Source: Burkholderiaceae bacterium
GTDB taxonomy: Bacteria; Pseudomonadota; Gammaproteobacteria; Burkholderiales; Burkholderiaceae_B
DNA length: 64,000 bases
Reading direction: 5' to 3'
Assembly: GCA_021208885.1 (NCBI GenBank)
Contig: JAJOJF010000025.1
Coordinates: 20,888-84,887 of the forward strand
Shown here piece by piece: positions 21,031-29,416 of this stretch (position 1 is the stretch's first letter; each line of letters starts with the position of its first letter). The notes under the pieces are model-generated. The model worked only from the letters and a program-made list of their open reading frames with translations, did no database searches and was not told where the DNA came from. The position numbers and the translations under genes are program-made.

Positions 21031-21714
21031 CTACTGCAACGTTGTCGTGCGAATCAAACCGACTGCGATGCCTTCGATCGCGAAACTGTTTACATCGGTA
21101 ACCACAATCGGTTCGAACTCAGGATTCTCTGGCTCAAGAATTACCCGGTTGCTCTCTCGAACTAGGCGCTTGACCGTTACCTCTTCATCAATTCGAGCGA
21201 CGACGATCTGCCCGGTACGAGCATCTTGTGCTTTTTTGACGGCAAGCAGATCGCCATCCAAGATGCCGACGTCCCGCATGCTCATGCCGCGCACTTGCAA
21301 CATGTAGTCAGGTTGTTTGTCGAACATGCCCGGGTCCACGGTTACCTCTCGAGCCACATTTTCGGTGGCTAGAATAGGGGCACCCGCGGCAACTCGGCCA
21401 ATAACGGGCAGGGTAATTGCATTGATGATGTCACGGGCAACGTCACGGGCAACGTCACGGGCAACACTAGCGACCACAGATGGCGCGGCGTCATCTGTGC
21501 TGCGTATTAGACGAATGCCACGCGAGGCACCAGGCGCAAGGCTAACGTAGCCTTTTTTCTCTAGCGCCCGTAAGTGATCTTCGGCAGCGTTGGCCGACTT
21601 GAAACCCAGCGTTTGAGCGATTTCAGCGCGCGTGGGTGGAAAGCCTGTGTTGGCAATCGCTTGCTCGATTAAACCGAGTATTTCGGACTGCCGGGCGGTG
21701 AGTTTGCTGGCCAT
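21031..21714 (-). CDS. lexA: LexA SOS repressor
   Basis: Represses DNA-damage genes and self-cleaves when RecA is activated. From the ATG at 21714 (GAGG 5 nt upstream) it has 227 residues. An in-frame GTG at 21720 is the alternative. The winged-helix DNA-binding domain occupies about 1-70 (FPPTRAEIAQTLGFKSANAA). The cleavage site is the Ala-Gly bond in GRVAAGAPI (110-111). The S24 dyad is S145 (RGMSMRD) and K182 (EEVTVKR). The linker is lengthened by a 12-bp tandem repeat giving VARDVARDVARD. An SOS box overlaps the promoter, so autoregulation is expected. Confidence 0.96.
   Translation of the reverse strand: MASKLTARQSEILGLIEQAIANTGFPPTRAEIAQTLGFKSANAAEDHLRALEKKGYVSLAPGASRGIRLIRSTDDAAPSVVASVARDVARDVARDIINAITLPVIGRVAAGAPILATENVAREVTVDPGMFDKQPDYMLQVRGMSMRDVGILDGDLLAVKKAQDARTGQIVVARIDEEVTVKRLVRESNRVILEPENPEFEPIVVTDVNSFAIEGIAVGLIRTTTLQ
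21431..21465 (-). repeat. 12-bp tandem repeat in the LexA linker
   Basis: The unit TCACGGGCAACG (plus strand) occurs 2.9 times in direct tandem at 21431-21442, 21443-21454 and 21455-21465. On the coding strand it encodes repeated V-A-R-D. The period is a multiple of three, so copy-number changes keep the frame. It lies between the DNA-binding and the protease domain. Confidence 0.9.
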
Positions 21715-21727
21715 GAGCACCTCTGAG

Positions 21728-21743
21728 CTGTACGGATGTACAG
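21728..21743. promoter_or_regulatory. SOS box (LexA operator) of lexA
   Basis: CTGTACGGATGTACAG matches the CTGT-N8-ACAG consensus, with six-base palindromic arms CTGTAC and GTACAG. It ends 14 nt before the lexA ATG and lies directly after the -10 element, where bound LexA would block its own transcription. Confidence 0.93.
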
Positions 21744-21744
21744 C

Positions 21745-21773
21745 ATTGTGACTCAGGCCAGCAGATTTTGCAA
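21745..21773 (-). promoter_or_regulatory. lexA promoter (sigma-70-like)
   Basis: On the minus strand TTGCAA (21773-21768) and CACAAT (21750-21745) are spaced by 17 nt. Each matches four of six consensus bases. The SOS box lies immediately downstream, covering the probable start of transcription. Confidence 0.5.
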
Positions 21774-21822
21774 GTTTTGATGGGTCATTGGATGAACTGG
21801 TGTAGGTTCGTGATGCGTTTGC

Positions 21823-23028
21823 CTAACCTTTCAGCACTGCGGCAATCGCATTGGCCACGACATCGATGTTGCGACTGTTTAACGCAGCCACGCAGATTCG
21901 ACCGCTAGAAACCGCATAAATGCCATGTTGGTCACGCAGTCTGTCAACTTGCTCGGCTGTTAAGCCCGAATATGAGAACATGCCTTTTTGTGCCAGCACG
22001 AAGTCAAAGTTGGTCGATACACCAGCGGTCTTGAGTTTGGCCACCAGCTGTTCACGCATGTCCTTGATGCGGCTGCGCATCTCAGCAAGTTCGCTCTCCC
22101 ACATGGCAAAAAGTTTGTCGCTGTTAAGTACTTCCGCAACCACTGCACCGCCGAAGGTCGGTGGGTTTGAATAGTTCGTGCGGATCACACGCTTGACTTG
22201 GCTAAGTACCCGTTTGGCCTCATCGGCGCTGCCAGTAACCACCGTCAAGGCGCCGATGCGCTCGCCGTAGAGCGAAAACGATTTGGAAAACGAGGTACTG
22301 ATCAGGCAGTTTAGGCCCATTTCGACAAACATCCGCACTGCTGCGGCATCTTCGGTCAAACCATCGCCAAACCCTTGGTAAGCCATGTCAAGAAATGGCA
22401 CATGGTTTTTGGACTTGACGGCTTGAGCAATTTGCTGCCATTGCTCGGGTGTTGGGTCAACGCCAGTAGGATTGTGGCAACATGCATGCAAGACCACGAT
22501 GCTGTTCTCAGGCAAGGCGTTTAAGGACGCCAGCATGCCGTCCAAATTCAAGCCATGAGTTTTGGGGTCATAGTAGGCGTATTCAACGACTTCAAAGCCA
22601 GCCCGCTCAAACAGGGCACGGTGGTTTTCCCAGCTCGGGGTGCTGATAGCAACCTTTGCGTTTGGTAGTAACTGCTTCAGGTAGTCAGCGCCGATTTTAA
22701 GAGCACCCGTGCCGCCGACAGCTTGAACCGTAAAAGCCCGTCCAGATGTATGGGCTTGTGAGTTTTTGCCAAGTACTAGTTCGCGCGCAGCTTTGTTCAG
22801 CGCAGCAAGGCCTTCGATCGGCAAATAGCTGTGTGCACCCGCAGCTTTTACTCGATCGGTTTCGGCTTGGTGTACGCATTTGAGCAGCGGCACCCGACCC
22901 TGATCGTCGTAGTAGACGCCAACGCCCAAATTAACTTTGCCGGGGCGTTCATCGGCGTTGTACTGTTCGTTCAGGCCCAGAATAGGGTCGCGGGGTGCAA
23001 GCTCAACAGCTTCAAATAGTGTGCTCAT
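21823..23028 (-). CDS. Aromatic/aspartate aminotransferase (class I, PLP-dependent)
   Basis: AspC/TyrB-type transaminase exchanging amino groups between aspartate or aromatic amino acids and 2-oxoglutarate. From the ATG at 23028 it has 401 residues (E. coli AspC/TyrB about 396). Features are PRDPILGLNEQYNAD at the N-terminus, the substrate/cofactor segment CCHNPTGVDPT, and the Schiff-base K249 in STSFSKSFSLYGERIG. An in-frame ATG at 23049 would add seven residues. Neither start has a strong Shine-Dalgarno. AspC versus TyrB specificity cannot be read from sequence. It is divergent from uvrB. Confidence 0.93.
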   Translation of the reverse strand: MSTLFEAVELAPRDPILGLNEQYNADERPGKVNLGVGVYYDDQGRVPLLKCVHQAETDRVKAAGAHSYLPIEGLAALNKAARELVLGKNSQAHTSGRAFTVQAVGGTGALKIGADYLKQLLPNAKVAISTPSWENHRALFERAGFEVVEYAYYDPKTHGLNLDGMLASLNALPENSIVVLHACCHNPTGVDPTPEQWQQIAQAVKSKNHVPFLDMAYQGFGDGLTEDAAAVRMFVEMGLNCLISTSFSKSFSLYGERIGALTVVTGSADEAKRVLSQVKRVIRTNYSNPPTFGGAVVAEVLNSDKLFAMWESELAEMRSRIKDMREQLVAKLKTAGVSTNFDFVLAQKGMFSYSGLTAEQVDRLRDQHGIYAVSSGRICVAALNSRNIDVVANAIAAVLKG

Positions 23029-23150
23029 GGTTTGTTTGTGCAGTGTCATGTCATGGTCATGAAACGGGCTTGGTAGACGGAATGTCTAGTTACAGCCATA
23101 ATGACCGGTTGTCTTACGATTCAGGGATTTCCCTAGGATGAAAGTCTAGC

Positions 23151-25178
23151 ATGTCGCAAGGTCGGTTCGTAGAGTTTCCTGACAGTCCATTTTCGTTGTA
23201 CCAGCCGTACCCGCCGGCTGGTGATCAGCCGCAGGCGATTGATAAGCTCGTCGATGGCGTTACCGACGGGTTGATGTATCAAACGCTACTGGGCGTGACT
23301 GGTTCGGGCAAGACCTTCACCATGGCCAATGTGATTGCCAGGGCAGGGCGCCCGGCGTTGGTGTTGGCACCCAACAAGACCTTGGCAGCGCAGCTGTATT
23401 CTGAGATGCGTGAGTTTTTCCCGCGCAACGCGGTTGAGTATTTTGTGTCGTACTACGACTATTACCAGCCTGAGGCTTACGTCCCGGCCCGTGATCTGTT
23501 CATTGAGAAAGATTCCTCGATCAATGAACACATTGAGCAGATGCGATTGTCGGCCACTAAAAGCCTGCTCGAGCGACGTGACACCGTTATTGTGGGTACA
23601 GTGTCTTGCATATATGGTATCGGCAATCCAGCCGACTATCACGCCATGGTGCTAATTTTGCGCGCAGGCGACCGAATCTCCCGACGTGAAGTGCTAGCGC
23701 GCTTGGTCGCCATGCAATACACCCGCAATGATGCCGATTTCACCCGCGGCGTGTTTCGTGCGCGAGGGGATGTGATCGATGTGTATCCGGCTGAGAGTGC
23801 AGATCTTGCTGTTCGTATCGCCATGTTTGACGATGAGATCGAGTCACTGTCACTGTTTGATCCGTTAACAGGCAAGGTGCGACAAACAGTGCCGCGATTT
23901 ACGGTTTATCCAGGCTCGCATTACGTCACACCGCGAGACACTGTTCTGCGGGCCATTGAGACGATCAAAGAAGAGTTGCGCACAAGGGTCAAACAGTTTG
24001 TTGATAGTGGCCAGCTTTTGGAGGCCCAGCGAATCGAGCAGCGAACAAGGTTTGATCTGGAGATGCTGGCTGAACTCGGGTTTTGTAAAGGCATTGAGAA
24101 TTACTCACGCCACTTGTCTGGCGCCAAGCCGGGCGACCCGCCACCAACACTCATTGATTACCTGCCCGCCGACGCTTTGATGTTTATTGATGAGAGCCAT
24201 GTCACGATTGGTCAGCTCGGTGGCATGTATCGAGGCGACCGGGCTCGCAAGGAAACGCTGGTCCAGTATGGGTTTCGTCTGCCATCGGCGCTAGACAATC
24301 GTCCGTTGCGCATGGAGGAGTTTGAGCAGCGCATGCGCCAAACCGTGTTTGTCTCGGCTACACCCGCCAACTACGAGAATGAACATGCCGATCAGGTTGT
24401 CGAGCAGGTGGTCAGACCAACTGGTCTGGTTGATCCAATGGTCGAGGTGTTGCCTGCTAAAACACAGGTCGACAGCTTGCTCGAGCAAGCCAAAGTCCGA
24501 GTGGCTTTGGGCCAGAGGGTTTTGGTAACCACGCTGACCAAGCGCATGGCAGAGGACTTGACAGACTTTTTGAGTGAGCAAGGCCTGAAAGTTCGATACC
24601 TGCATTCAGATATCGATACCGTTGAGCGCGTGGAAATTATTCGTGACTTGCGTCTGGGCACCTTTGATATCCTGGTGGGGATTAACCTCTTGCGTGAGGG
24701 GCTCGATATTCCCGAGGTGTCGCTCGTCGCGATTCTTGACGCGGACAAGGAAGGTTTTTTGCGATCAGAACGCAGCCTCATCCAAACCATCGGACGCGCT
24801 GCACGCAATTTGCATGGCCATGCGATTCTTTATGCAGACTCAATTACCGACTCCATGCGGCGCGCCATGCACGAGACCGAGCGACGTCGACAAAAGCAAC
24901 TCGCCTTCAATGAGGAGCATGGCATCGAGGCAAAAGGCGTGACCAAAGCAGTTAAGGAGTTGATCGATGGGGTGTTGCAAGCGCCTGAGACGGATGAAGC
25001 TGCCAGTGTTTTGCCTGAAGGAATCCGTATTGATGACGAGAAGTCGGTGGCTAGAGCCATCAAATCACTTGAAAAGAAGATGCTCGAGCATGCTCGAAAC
25101 TTGGAGTTTGAACAGGCTGCTGCGGCCAGAGATGCACTGAATCAGCTAAAGGCTCAAGTGCTGCAGTCCGGTGTTTAA
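23151..25178 (+). CDS. uvrB: Excinuclease ABC subunit B
   Basis: Damage-verifying helicase-like subunit of nucleotide excision repair. It has 675 residues. Walker A GVTGSGKT is at 48-55. The beta-hairpin segment [12 protein letters not shown] is at about 101-112. Later motifs are [43 protein letters not shown] and QTIGRAARN. The C-terminal UVR domain (about 636-672, [20 protein letters not shown]) binds UvrC. No CTGT-N8-ACAG box is visible in the 122-bp divergent gap. An AGGGA-TT-TCCCT palindrome is at 23123-23134. Confidence 0.97.
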   Translation: MSQGRFVEFPDSPFSLYQPYPPAGDQPQAIDKLVDGVTDGLMYQTLLGVTGSGKTFTMANVIARAGRPALVLAPNKTLAAQLYSEMREFFPRNAVEYFVSYYDYYQPEAYVPARDLFIEKDSSINEHIEQMRLSATKSLLERRDTVIVGTVSCIYGIGNPADYHAMVLILRAGDRISRREVLARLVAMQYTRNDADFTRGVFRARGDVIDVYPAESADLAVRIAMFDDEIESLSLFDPLTGKVRQTVPRFTVYPGSHYVTPRDTVLRAIETIKEELRTRVKQFVDSGQLLEAQRIEQRTRFDLEMLAELGFCKGIENYSRHLSGAKPGDPPPTLIDYLPADALMFIDESHVTIGQLGGMYRGDRARKETLVQYGFRLPSALDNRPLRMEEFEQRMRQTVFVSATPANYENEHADQVVEQVVRPTGLVDPMVEVLPAKTQVDSLLEQAKVRVALGQRVLVTTLTKRMAEDLTDFLSEQGLKVRYLHSDIDTVERVEIIRDLRLGTFDILVGINLLREGLDIPEVSLVAILDADKEGFLRSERSLIQTIGRAARNLHGHAILYADSITDSMRRAMHETERRRQKQLAFNEEHGIEAKGVTKAVKELIDGVLQAPETDEAASVLPEGIRIDDEKSVARAIKSLEKKMLEHARNLEFEQAAAARDALNQLKAQVLQSGV

Positions 25179-25352
25179 ACTCGGTCACTTGTCAATGAAG
25201 TTTAAGTAGACCGACCATCTGATATGAAGACCGATGCTGTCAGCCTTGTGAAAGCTGCTGAAGAAGTCTACGCGGTAAGCTGGGCATGTGCGGCGCAACA
25301 TTCGTTTCACAGGAATTGCGGAGCCAGATATCTCATTTTAGTTACATTTCAC

Positions 25353-25382
25353 TTGATATGTTCTATCTATCTTATTGATAAT
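25353..25382 (+). promoter_or_regulatory. Sigma-70-like promoter of the low-Mr phosphatase gene
   Basis: TTGATA (25353-25358) and GATAAT (25377-25382) each match five of six consensus bases with an 18-nt spacer. The region is strikingly AT-rich compared with its surroundings. It implies a leader of about 90 nt that contains the dyad at 25450-25467. Confidence 0.55.
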
Positions 25383-25449
25383 AAATATATTTAACTTAAG
25401 TCAAAGCCTGTCACTTCTTTGCAACTCCTGAAAAATTATTCTGGACAAA

Positions 25450-25467
25450 TTGAGGGTTTTCCCTCAA
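25450..25467. promoter_or_regulatory. Perfect 18-bp dyad / RNA hairpin in the phosphatase leader
   Basis: TTGAGGG-TTTT-CCCTCAA is a perfect 7-bp inverted repeat with a 4-nt loop, ending 13 nt before the ATG. In RNA it would form a stem-loop next to the start codon. In DNA it is a perfect operator-like dyad. It is not followed by a U-run long enough for a terminator. Role unknown. Confidence 0.5.
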
Positions 25468-25480
25468 AATCTCGACCACT

Positions 25481-25969
25481 ATGACAAAAGTTCTATTCGT
25501 ATGCATGGGAAACATCTGCCGCTCACCAAGTGCGGAGGGCGTGTTTCGCCATATGATCAATGAGGCGGGTCTGGCAGATGTGGTCGGGGTAGACTCGGCC
25601 GGCACCCATGGTTATCACGTAGGCGAGGGCCCCGACGCCCGCGCAATGGCTGCGGCAGCAAAACGTGGCTACCAGATTGAGCCACGAGTGGCTCGGCAGG
25701 TTCGTCCAGAAGATTTTCTGGAGTATGACCTGATTCTGGCGATGGATTGGGAAAACTTGTCTGCATTGCAGCAGCAATGTCCCAAGATACACCATCACAA
25801 GCTGATGCTGTTGATGCGTTTTGCGAACGAGTACGAAGAGGCGACCGTGCCAGATCCGTATTACGGTGGTGCCGAAGCGTTTTCCAAGGTGCTTGATTAC
25901 ATCGAGGATGCCTGTCAAGGGGTTCTGGAAATCGTGCGCAAACGGGCGACTCAATACCAGGCTGCGTAA
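25481..25969 (+). CDS. Low-molecular-weight protein tyrosine phosphatase
   Basis: Cys-dependent phosphatase of the LMW-PTP family. The 162-residue product has the P-loop CMGNICRS (C8 nucleophile, R14) at the very N-terminus and the general-acid D125 in VPDPYYGG; both are intact. There is no clear Shine-Dalgarno before the ATG. The gene stands immediately before the isc operon, as in many betaproteobacteria, but a strong terminator separates it from iscR. No tyrosine kinase or exopolysaccharide gene is nearby, so the substrate is unknown. Confidence 0.92.
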   Translation: MTKVLFVCMGNICRSPSAEGVFRHMINEAGLADVVGVDSAGTHGYHVGEGPDARAMAAAAKRGYQIEPRVARQVRPEDFLEYDLILAMDWENLSALQQQCPKIHHHKLMLLMRFANEYEEATVPDPYYGGAEAFSKVLDYIEDACQGVLEIVRKRATQYQAA

Positions 25970-26071
25970 GTCTGGTGAATGGGATTGAAAGCTTGGGGAA
26001 AGTTTTGAATAAGTAATATGTCAGCTTAGAGCCGCGCATCAGCTTCAGAAACACCACGTTTTTAACCGTCA

Positions 26072-26104
26072 AATAAACCGCGCACCGCGCGGTTTATTCT
26101 TTTA
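26072..26104 (+). terminator. Intrinsic terminator after the phosphatase gene
   Basis: A perfect 12-bp stem, AATAAACCGCGC / loop ACC / GCGCGGTTTATT (26072-26098), is followed by C and TTTT (26099-26104 region). The stem's GC core and AT flanks are typical. The A/T flanks on both sides could let it act in both directions. Confidence 0.88.
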
Positions 26105-26173
26105 AAACAAATGGTTGTTTTATTTCCCTACAAAATTTACGGATAGACCAAGTAAAACAGTCGGATTTGGTTT

Positions 26174-26198
26174 ATACTTGAGTTGTTTAGTCAGGTTA
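26174..26198. promoter_or_regulatory. IscR type-1-like binding site of the isc operon
   Basis: The segment begins ATACTTGAGT, continues through TTTAGTC and ends AGGTTA. It matches the E. coli iscR type-1 pattern ATA-TTGA-N4-TTTA-TC-GG at nearly all fixed positions. It lies 86-110 nt before iscR, where [2Fe-2S]-IscR would repress its own operon. Similarity is by eye from memory of the E. coli site. Confidence 0.65.
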
Positions 26199-26283
26199 GT
26201 GCCAATTTGTAGTTAGTGCACGTAGCTCACCAAACGGTGATTTGTTGCGTGAACAAATAACCAATCTCAAAAAGGACCTGGAT

Positions 26284-26820
26284 ATGCGACTCACTACGAA
26301 AGGACGCTTTGCAGTTACCGCCATGATTGATTTGGCTTTGCGCCAGCATAGCGGACCCGTTACGCTGTCAGCTATCAGTCAGCGTCAAAACATCTCTCTG
26401 TCATACCTCGAGCAGTTATTTGGCAAACTGCGTCGCCACGAACTCGTAGACAGCATTCGTGGACCAGGAGGCGGCTACACATTAGCCCGCCTGGCACGCA
26501 ATATCACTGTGGCTGACATCATATTCGCTGTCGATGAGCCTATTGATGCGACCAATTGTGGTGGAAAGACCGATTGTTCGACAGGTACAGATGGACGTCC
26601 AGGCGTCTGTATGACCCACGAGCTATGGGCTGCGTTAAACCGCACCATGGTCGATTTTCTAGACTCTGTCTCCTTGCAAGATCTTGTTGACCAGCAACGT
26701 ATGCGTCAACTGCAGGACGGTGGACAAGCTCGTACCGAGAGCGCTATCAAAGTTCCGAGCTCAACGGTTGCTAATGCCGATCCGTTCGGTCGCAAACTGA
26801 ACGAGTCGGTCACTGTGTAA
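26284..26820 (+). CDS. iscR: Fe-S cluster regulator IscR (Rrf2 family)
   Basis: [2Fe-2S]-sensing repressor of the isc operon. From the ATG at 26284 (AAGGA 8 nt upstream) it has 178 residues. The winged helix covers about 1-80 (MRLTTKGRFAVTAMIDLAL). The cluster ligands are C92, C98, C109 and H112. E. coli IscR has C92, C98, C104 and H107, so here the C98-C109 loop is five residues longer (STGTDGRPGV). The open frame extends to 26242 but that region is leader. It is first in the isc operon. Confidence 0.96.
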   Translation: MRLTTKGRFAVTAMIDLALRQHSGPVTLSAISQRQNISLSYLEQLFGKLRRHELVDSIRGPGGGYTLARLARNITVADIIFAVDEPIDATNCGGKTDCSTGTDGRPGVCMTHELWAALNRTMVDFLDSVSLQDLVDQQRMRQLQDGGQARTESAIKVPSSTVANADPFGRKLNESVTV

Positions 26821-26886
26821 TCACTGTGTAAGTCAGCTGGCAGGTTTGCGAATTAAGATTCAGTTCTTCAAATCAGGAGTTTTCTA

Positions 26887-28098
26887 ATGACGGTTCATCC
26901 GGTTTATCTTGACTACTCGGCTACCACCCCAGTGGATCCGCGCGTGGTTGACAAGATGGTGCCCTGGCTCTACGAGCACTACGGCAATCCGGCATCGCGT
27001 AGCCATTCGTTTGGCTGGGAGGCAGAAGAGGCGGTAGAGCAGGCTCGCTCCGATGTCGCGGCGCTTGTGAACGCTGACCCGCGCGAAATCGTTTGGACTT
27101 CAGGGGCCACGGAATCCAACAATCTAGCGATCAAGGGCGCTGCCCATTTTTACGCTGAACGTGGCAAGCATGTGATTACGGTTAAAACTGAGCACAAAGC
27201 AGTCCTTGATCCGTGCCGTGAACTTGAGCGTGAAGGCTATGAAGTGACCTACCTGGATGTCATGGAAAACGGGTTGGTTGACCTTGAGGTGCTTAAGGCC
27301 GCTATCCGGCCTGATACAGTGCTGGTATCGGTCATGTTCGTCAACAATGAGATTGGTGTGATTCAGCCAATCGAAGCCATTGGCGAGATCTGCCGCGAAA
27401 AGGGCATCATTTTTCATGTTGATGCGGCCCAAGCCACGGGCAAGGTGGAAATTGATCTGCAGCACTTGAAAGTGGACTTGATGTCGTTCTGTGCCCACAA
27501 GACCTATGGCCCCAAAGGCATCGGTGCGCTCTACATTCGCCGCAAGCCACGCGTGCGCATCGAGGCACAGATGCACGGTGGGGGGCATGAGCGTGGGTTT
27601 CGGTCTGGCACCCTGGCAACTCACCAGATCGTTGGCATGGGAGAATCGTTTCGCTTGGCTAAGCTTGAGATGAAGACTGAAAACGAGAGGATTCGCATGT
27701 TGCGTGACCGTCTCTGGAAGGGTATTTCGGAAATCGAAGAGGTATACGTAAATGGTGATCTCGAGCAACGTGTGCCACACAACTTGAACGTGAGTTTTAA
27801 CTACGTTGAAGGCGAGTCACTCATCATGGCTGTCAAGGAGCTTGCGGTTTCCAGTGGCTCGGCTTGTACTTCGGCGAGTCTAGAGCCGTCTTACGTGTTG
27901 CGTGCCTTGGGCCGTAACGACGAATTGGCGCATAGTTCGATTCGTTTTACGTTGGGTCGCTTCACGACCGAAGCGGACATTGACTTTGCGGTTGATCTCT
28001 TGAAGCGCCGCGTTGACAAGTTGCGTGACATGTCACCGCTTTGGGAGATGGTCAAAGAGGGCGTGGATCTCGATTCGGTTCAATGGGCCGCCCATTAA
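26887..28098 (+). CDS. iscS: Cysteine desulfurase IscS
   Basis: PLP enzyme that takes sulfur from cysteine for Fe-S clusters and tRNA thiolation. It has 403 residues. Schiff-base K205 lies in [10 protein letters not shown] and the persulfide-carrying C327 in [10 protein letters not shown], aligned within one residue of E. coli K206 and C328. AGGAG lies 8 nt before the ATG. Second gene of the isc operon. Confidence 0.98.
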   Translation: MTVHPVYLDYSATTPVDPRVVDKMVPWLYEHYGNPASRSHSFGWEAEEAVEQARSDVAALVNADPREIVWTSGATESNNLAIKGAAHFYAERGKHVITVKTEHKAVLDPCRELEREGYEVTYLDVMENGLVDLEVLKAAIRPDTVLVSVMFVNNEIGVIQPIEAIGEICREKGIIFHVDAAQATGKVEIDLQHLKVDLMSFCAHKTYGPKGIGALYIRRKPRVRIEAQMHGGGHERGFRSGTLATHQIVGMGESFRLAKLEMKTENERIRMLRDRLWKGISEIEEVYVNGDLEQRVPHNLNVSFNYVEGESLIMAVKELAVSSGSACTSASLEPSYVLRALGRNDELAHSSIRFTLGRFTTEADIDFAVDLLKRRVDKLRDMSPLWEMVKEGVDLDSVQWAAH

Positions 28099-28135
28099 AT
28101 AACTCGTTGTACTGTCAGCATAGGAGATAGTCATC

Positions 28136-28519
28136 ATGGCTTACAGTGAAAAAGTTCTCGATCACTACGAAAACCCCCGCAATGTCGGCTCGTTCGATAA
28201 AAGCGAGGGCAATATTGGCACCGGCATGGTCGGTGCGCCGGCTTGCGGCGACGTCATGAAACTGCAGATTCGGGTCAACGACGAAGGTATCATTGAAGAT
28301 GCTCGTTTCAAGACCTACGGCTGTGGTTCAGCGATTGCATCGAGCTCTCTCGTCACAGAGTGGGTCAAGGGAAAGACACTGGATCAGGCGCTCGAAATCA
28401 AAAACGCGGCAATCGCTGAAGAACTCGCGTTGCCCCCAGTCAAGATACACTGTTCCATTCTGGCTGAGGATGCCATCAAGGCAGCGGTCAAGGATTACAA
28501 AGACAAGCACGGAAGTTAA
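28136..28519 (+). CDS. iscU: Fe-S cluster scaffold protein IscU
   Basis: Scaffold on which [2Fe-2S] clusters form. The 127-residue product keeps C37, D39, C63, H105 and C106 at the E. coli positions. It also has the HscA recognition motif LPPVK (99-103). The Shine-Dalgarno AGGAGA precedes the ATG. Confidence 0.98.
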   Translation: MAYSEKVLDHYENPRNVGSFDKSEGNIGTGMVGAPACGDVMKLQIRVNDEGIIEDARFKTYGCGSAIASSSLVTEWVKGKTLDQALEIKNAAIAEELALPPVKIHCSILAEDAIKAAVKDYKDKHGS

Positions 28520-28535
28520 ACTGGAGTTTGACGTC

Positions 28536-28859
28536 ATGGCTGTGACATTGACCGCGCAGGCGGCCCAGCATATTGAAAAGTATCTGCAAAAACGGGGCAA
28601 GGGGCTAGGCTTGCGCTTGGGTGTGCGCACCACGGGCTGCTCAGGCATGGCCTACAAGCTCGAATATGTCGATGAGCCGCATGAGGACGATCAGGTGTTC
28701 GAGAGCCATGGCGTGAAAGTATTTGTTGACGCCAAGAGCCTGTCGTACATCGATGGCACCGAGCTTGATTACGCCAAGGAGGGCTTGAACGAAGGGTTCA
28801 AGTTCTCCAACCCCAACGAAAAAGCAACCTGCGGTTGCGGCGAATCGTTCACGGTTTAG
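28536..28859 (+). CDS. iscA: Fe-S assembly protein IscA (A-type carrier)
   Basis: A-type carrier delivering iron or clusters to client proteins. From the ATG at 28536 (GGAG 9 nt upstream) it has 107 residues and cysteine ligands C35 (TTGCSGMAY), C99 and C101 (TCGCGE). The same frame is open back to 28293 through iscU, but that part is not coding. It ends 4 nt before the hscB start. Confidence 0.97.
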   Translation: MAVTLTAQAAQHIEKYLQKRGKGLGLRLGVRTTGCSGMAYKLEYVDEPHEDDQVFESHGVKVFVDAKSLSYIDGTELDYAKEGLNEGFKFSNPNEKATCGCGESFTV

Positions 28860-28863
28860 TGGT

Positions 28864-29394
28864 TTGAGTCAAGCAGATTATTTCGAGCTGTTAGGCTTGG
28901 CTCGGGGTTTTGAGATAGATCCTCAGGATCTCGAGTCGCGGTGGAAAGAGCGTGCTGCGGCTGTTCACCCTGACAGATTTGCCGGTGCCTCTGACGCAGA
29001 AAAGCGTGTAGCGATGCAGTGGAGTGCCTCGATCAATGAGGCCTATCGTGTTTTGCGTGATCCACTAAGGCGAGCCCAGTACTTGTGTGAACTTGCTGGG
29101 CACCCAACCGAGAATCAACCCAACGTGGCCATGGAGATGTCATTTCTCATGCAGCAGATGCAATGGCGTGAGGCTCTTGAGGACATACGGGCAAATGGGG
29201 ATAGTGATGGGTTACAGGCCCTTGCCCAAGAGATTGAAGCAGACCGGCATCAGCGACAAGCGGAAACAGGTGAGCTGATTGGTCAGCAACGTTGGAATGC
29301 AGTCGTTAAATGCCTGCATGAGTGGATGTTTGTTGAAAAGTTTTTGCAAGAAATTGTCAGTGCGCAACGTGCCCTAAAAAATATCAACACTTAA
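28864..29394 (+). CDS. hscB: Fe-S biogenesis J-domain co-chaperone HscB
   Basis: Brings IscU to HscA and stimulates its ATPase. The 176-residue product has a J-domain with HPD at 35-37 and a C-terminal helical IscU-binding part (about 95-176). The start is a TTG at 28864, 4 nt after iscA; no ATG or GTG occurs before the conserved MSQADYFELLGL-type beginning. This suggests coupling with iscA. Confidence 0.95.
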   Translation: MSQADYFELLGLARGFEIDPQDLESRWKERAAAVHPDRFAGASDAEKRVAMQWSASINEAYRVLRDPLRRAQYLCELAGHPTENQPNVAMEMSFLMQQMQWREALEDIRANGDSDGLQALAQEIEADRHQRQAETGELIGQQRWNAVVKCLHEWMFVEKFLQEIVSAQRALKNINT

Positions 29395-29416
29395 AACGTA
29401 GAAACGGATTAGAACA

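Larger units (their letters stand above)
25179..25480. other. 302-bp gene-free leader between uvrB and the phosphatase gene
   Basis: AT-rich towards the right. It holds a sigma-70-like promoter (25353-25382) and an 18-bp dyad (25450-25467). An unsupported 56-codon open frame (25224-25394) overlaps the promoter and has no ribosome-binding site. I see no terminator for uvrB here. Confidence 0.6.
25970..26283. other. 314-bp regulatory gap before iscR
   Basis: Contains the terminator of the preceding gene (26072-26104) and an IscR type-1-like box (26174-26198). The remainder shows no coding potential or repeat that I can recognise. Confidence 0.6.

Noticed and set aside
23050..23150. Possible SOS box upstream of uvrB around TCTAGTTACAG
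   Set aside because: The left half does not provide CTGT at the required 8-bp spacing.
25224..25394. A 56-codon open frame (MKTDAVSLVKAAEEVY...) with a hydrophobic end in the gap before the phosphatase gene
   Set aside because: No ribosome-binding site, overlaps the best promoter of the region, and its hydrophobic part simply reflects AT-rich DNA.
28293..28535. 188-codon frame that would give IscA a long N-terminal extension
   Set aside because: The extension lies within iscU in another frame; [10 protein letters not shown] at 28536 has a ribosome-binding site and canonical length.
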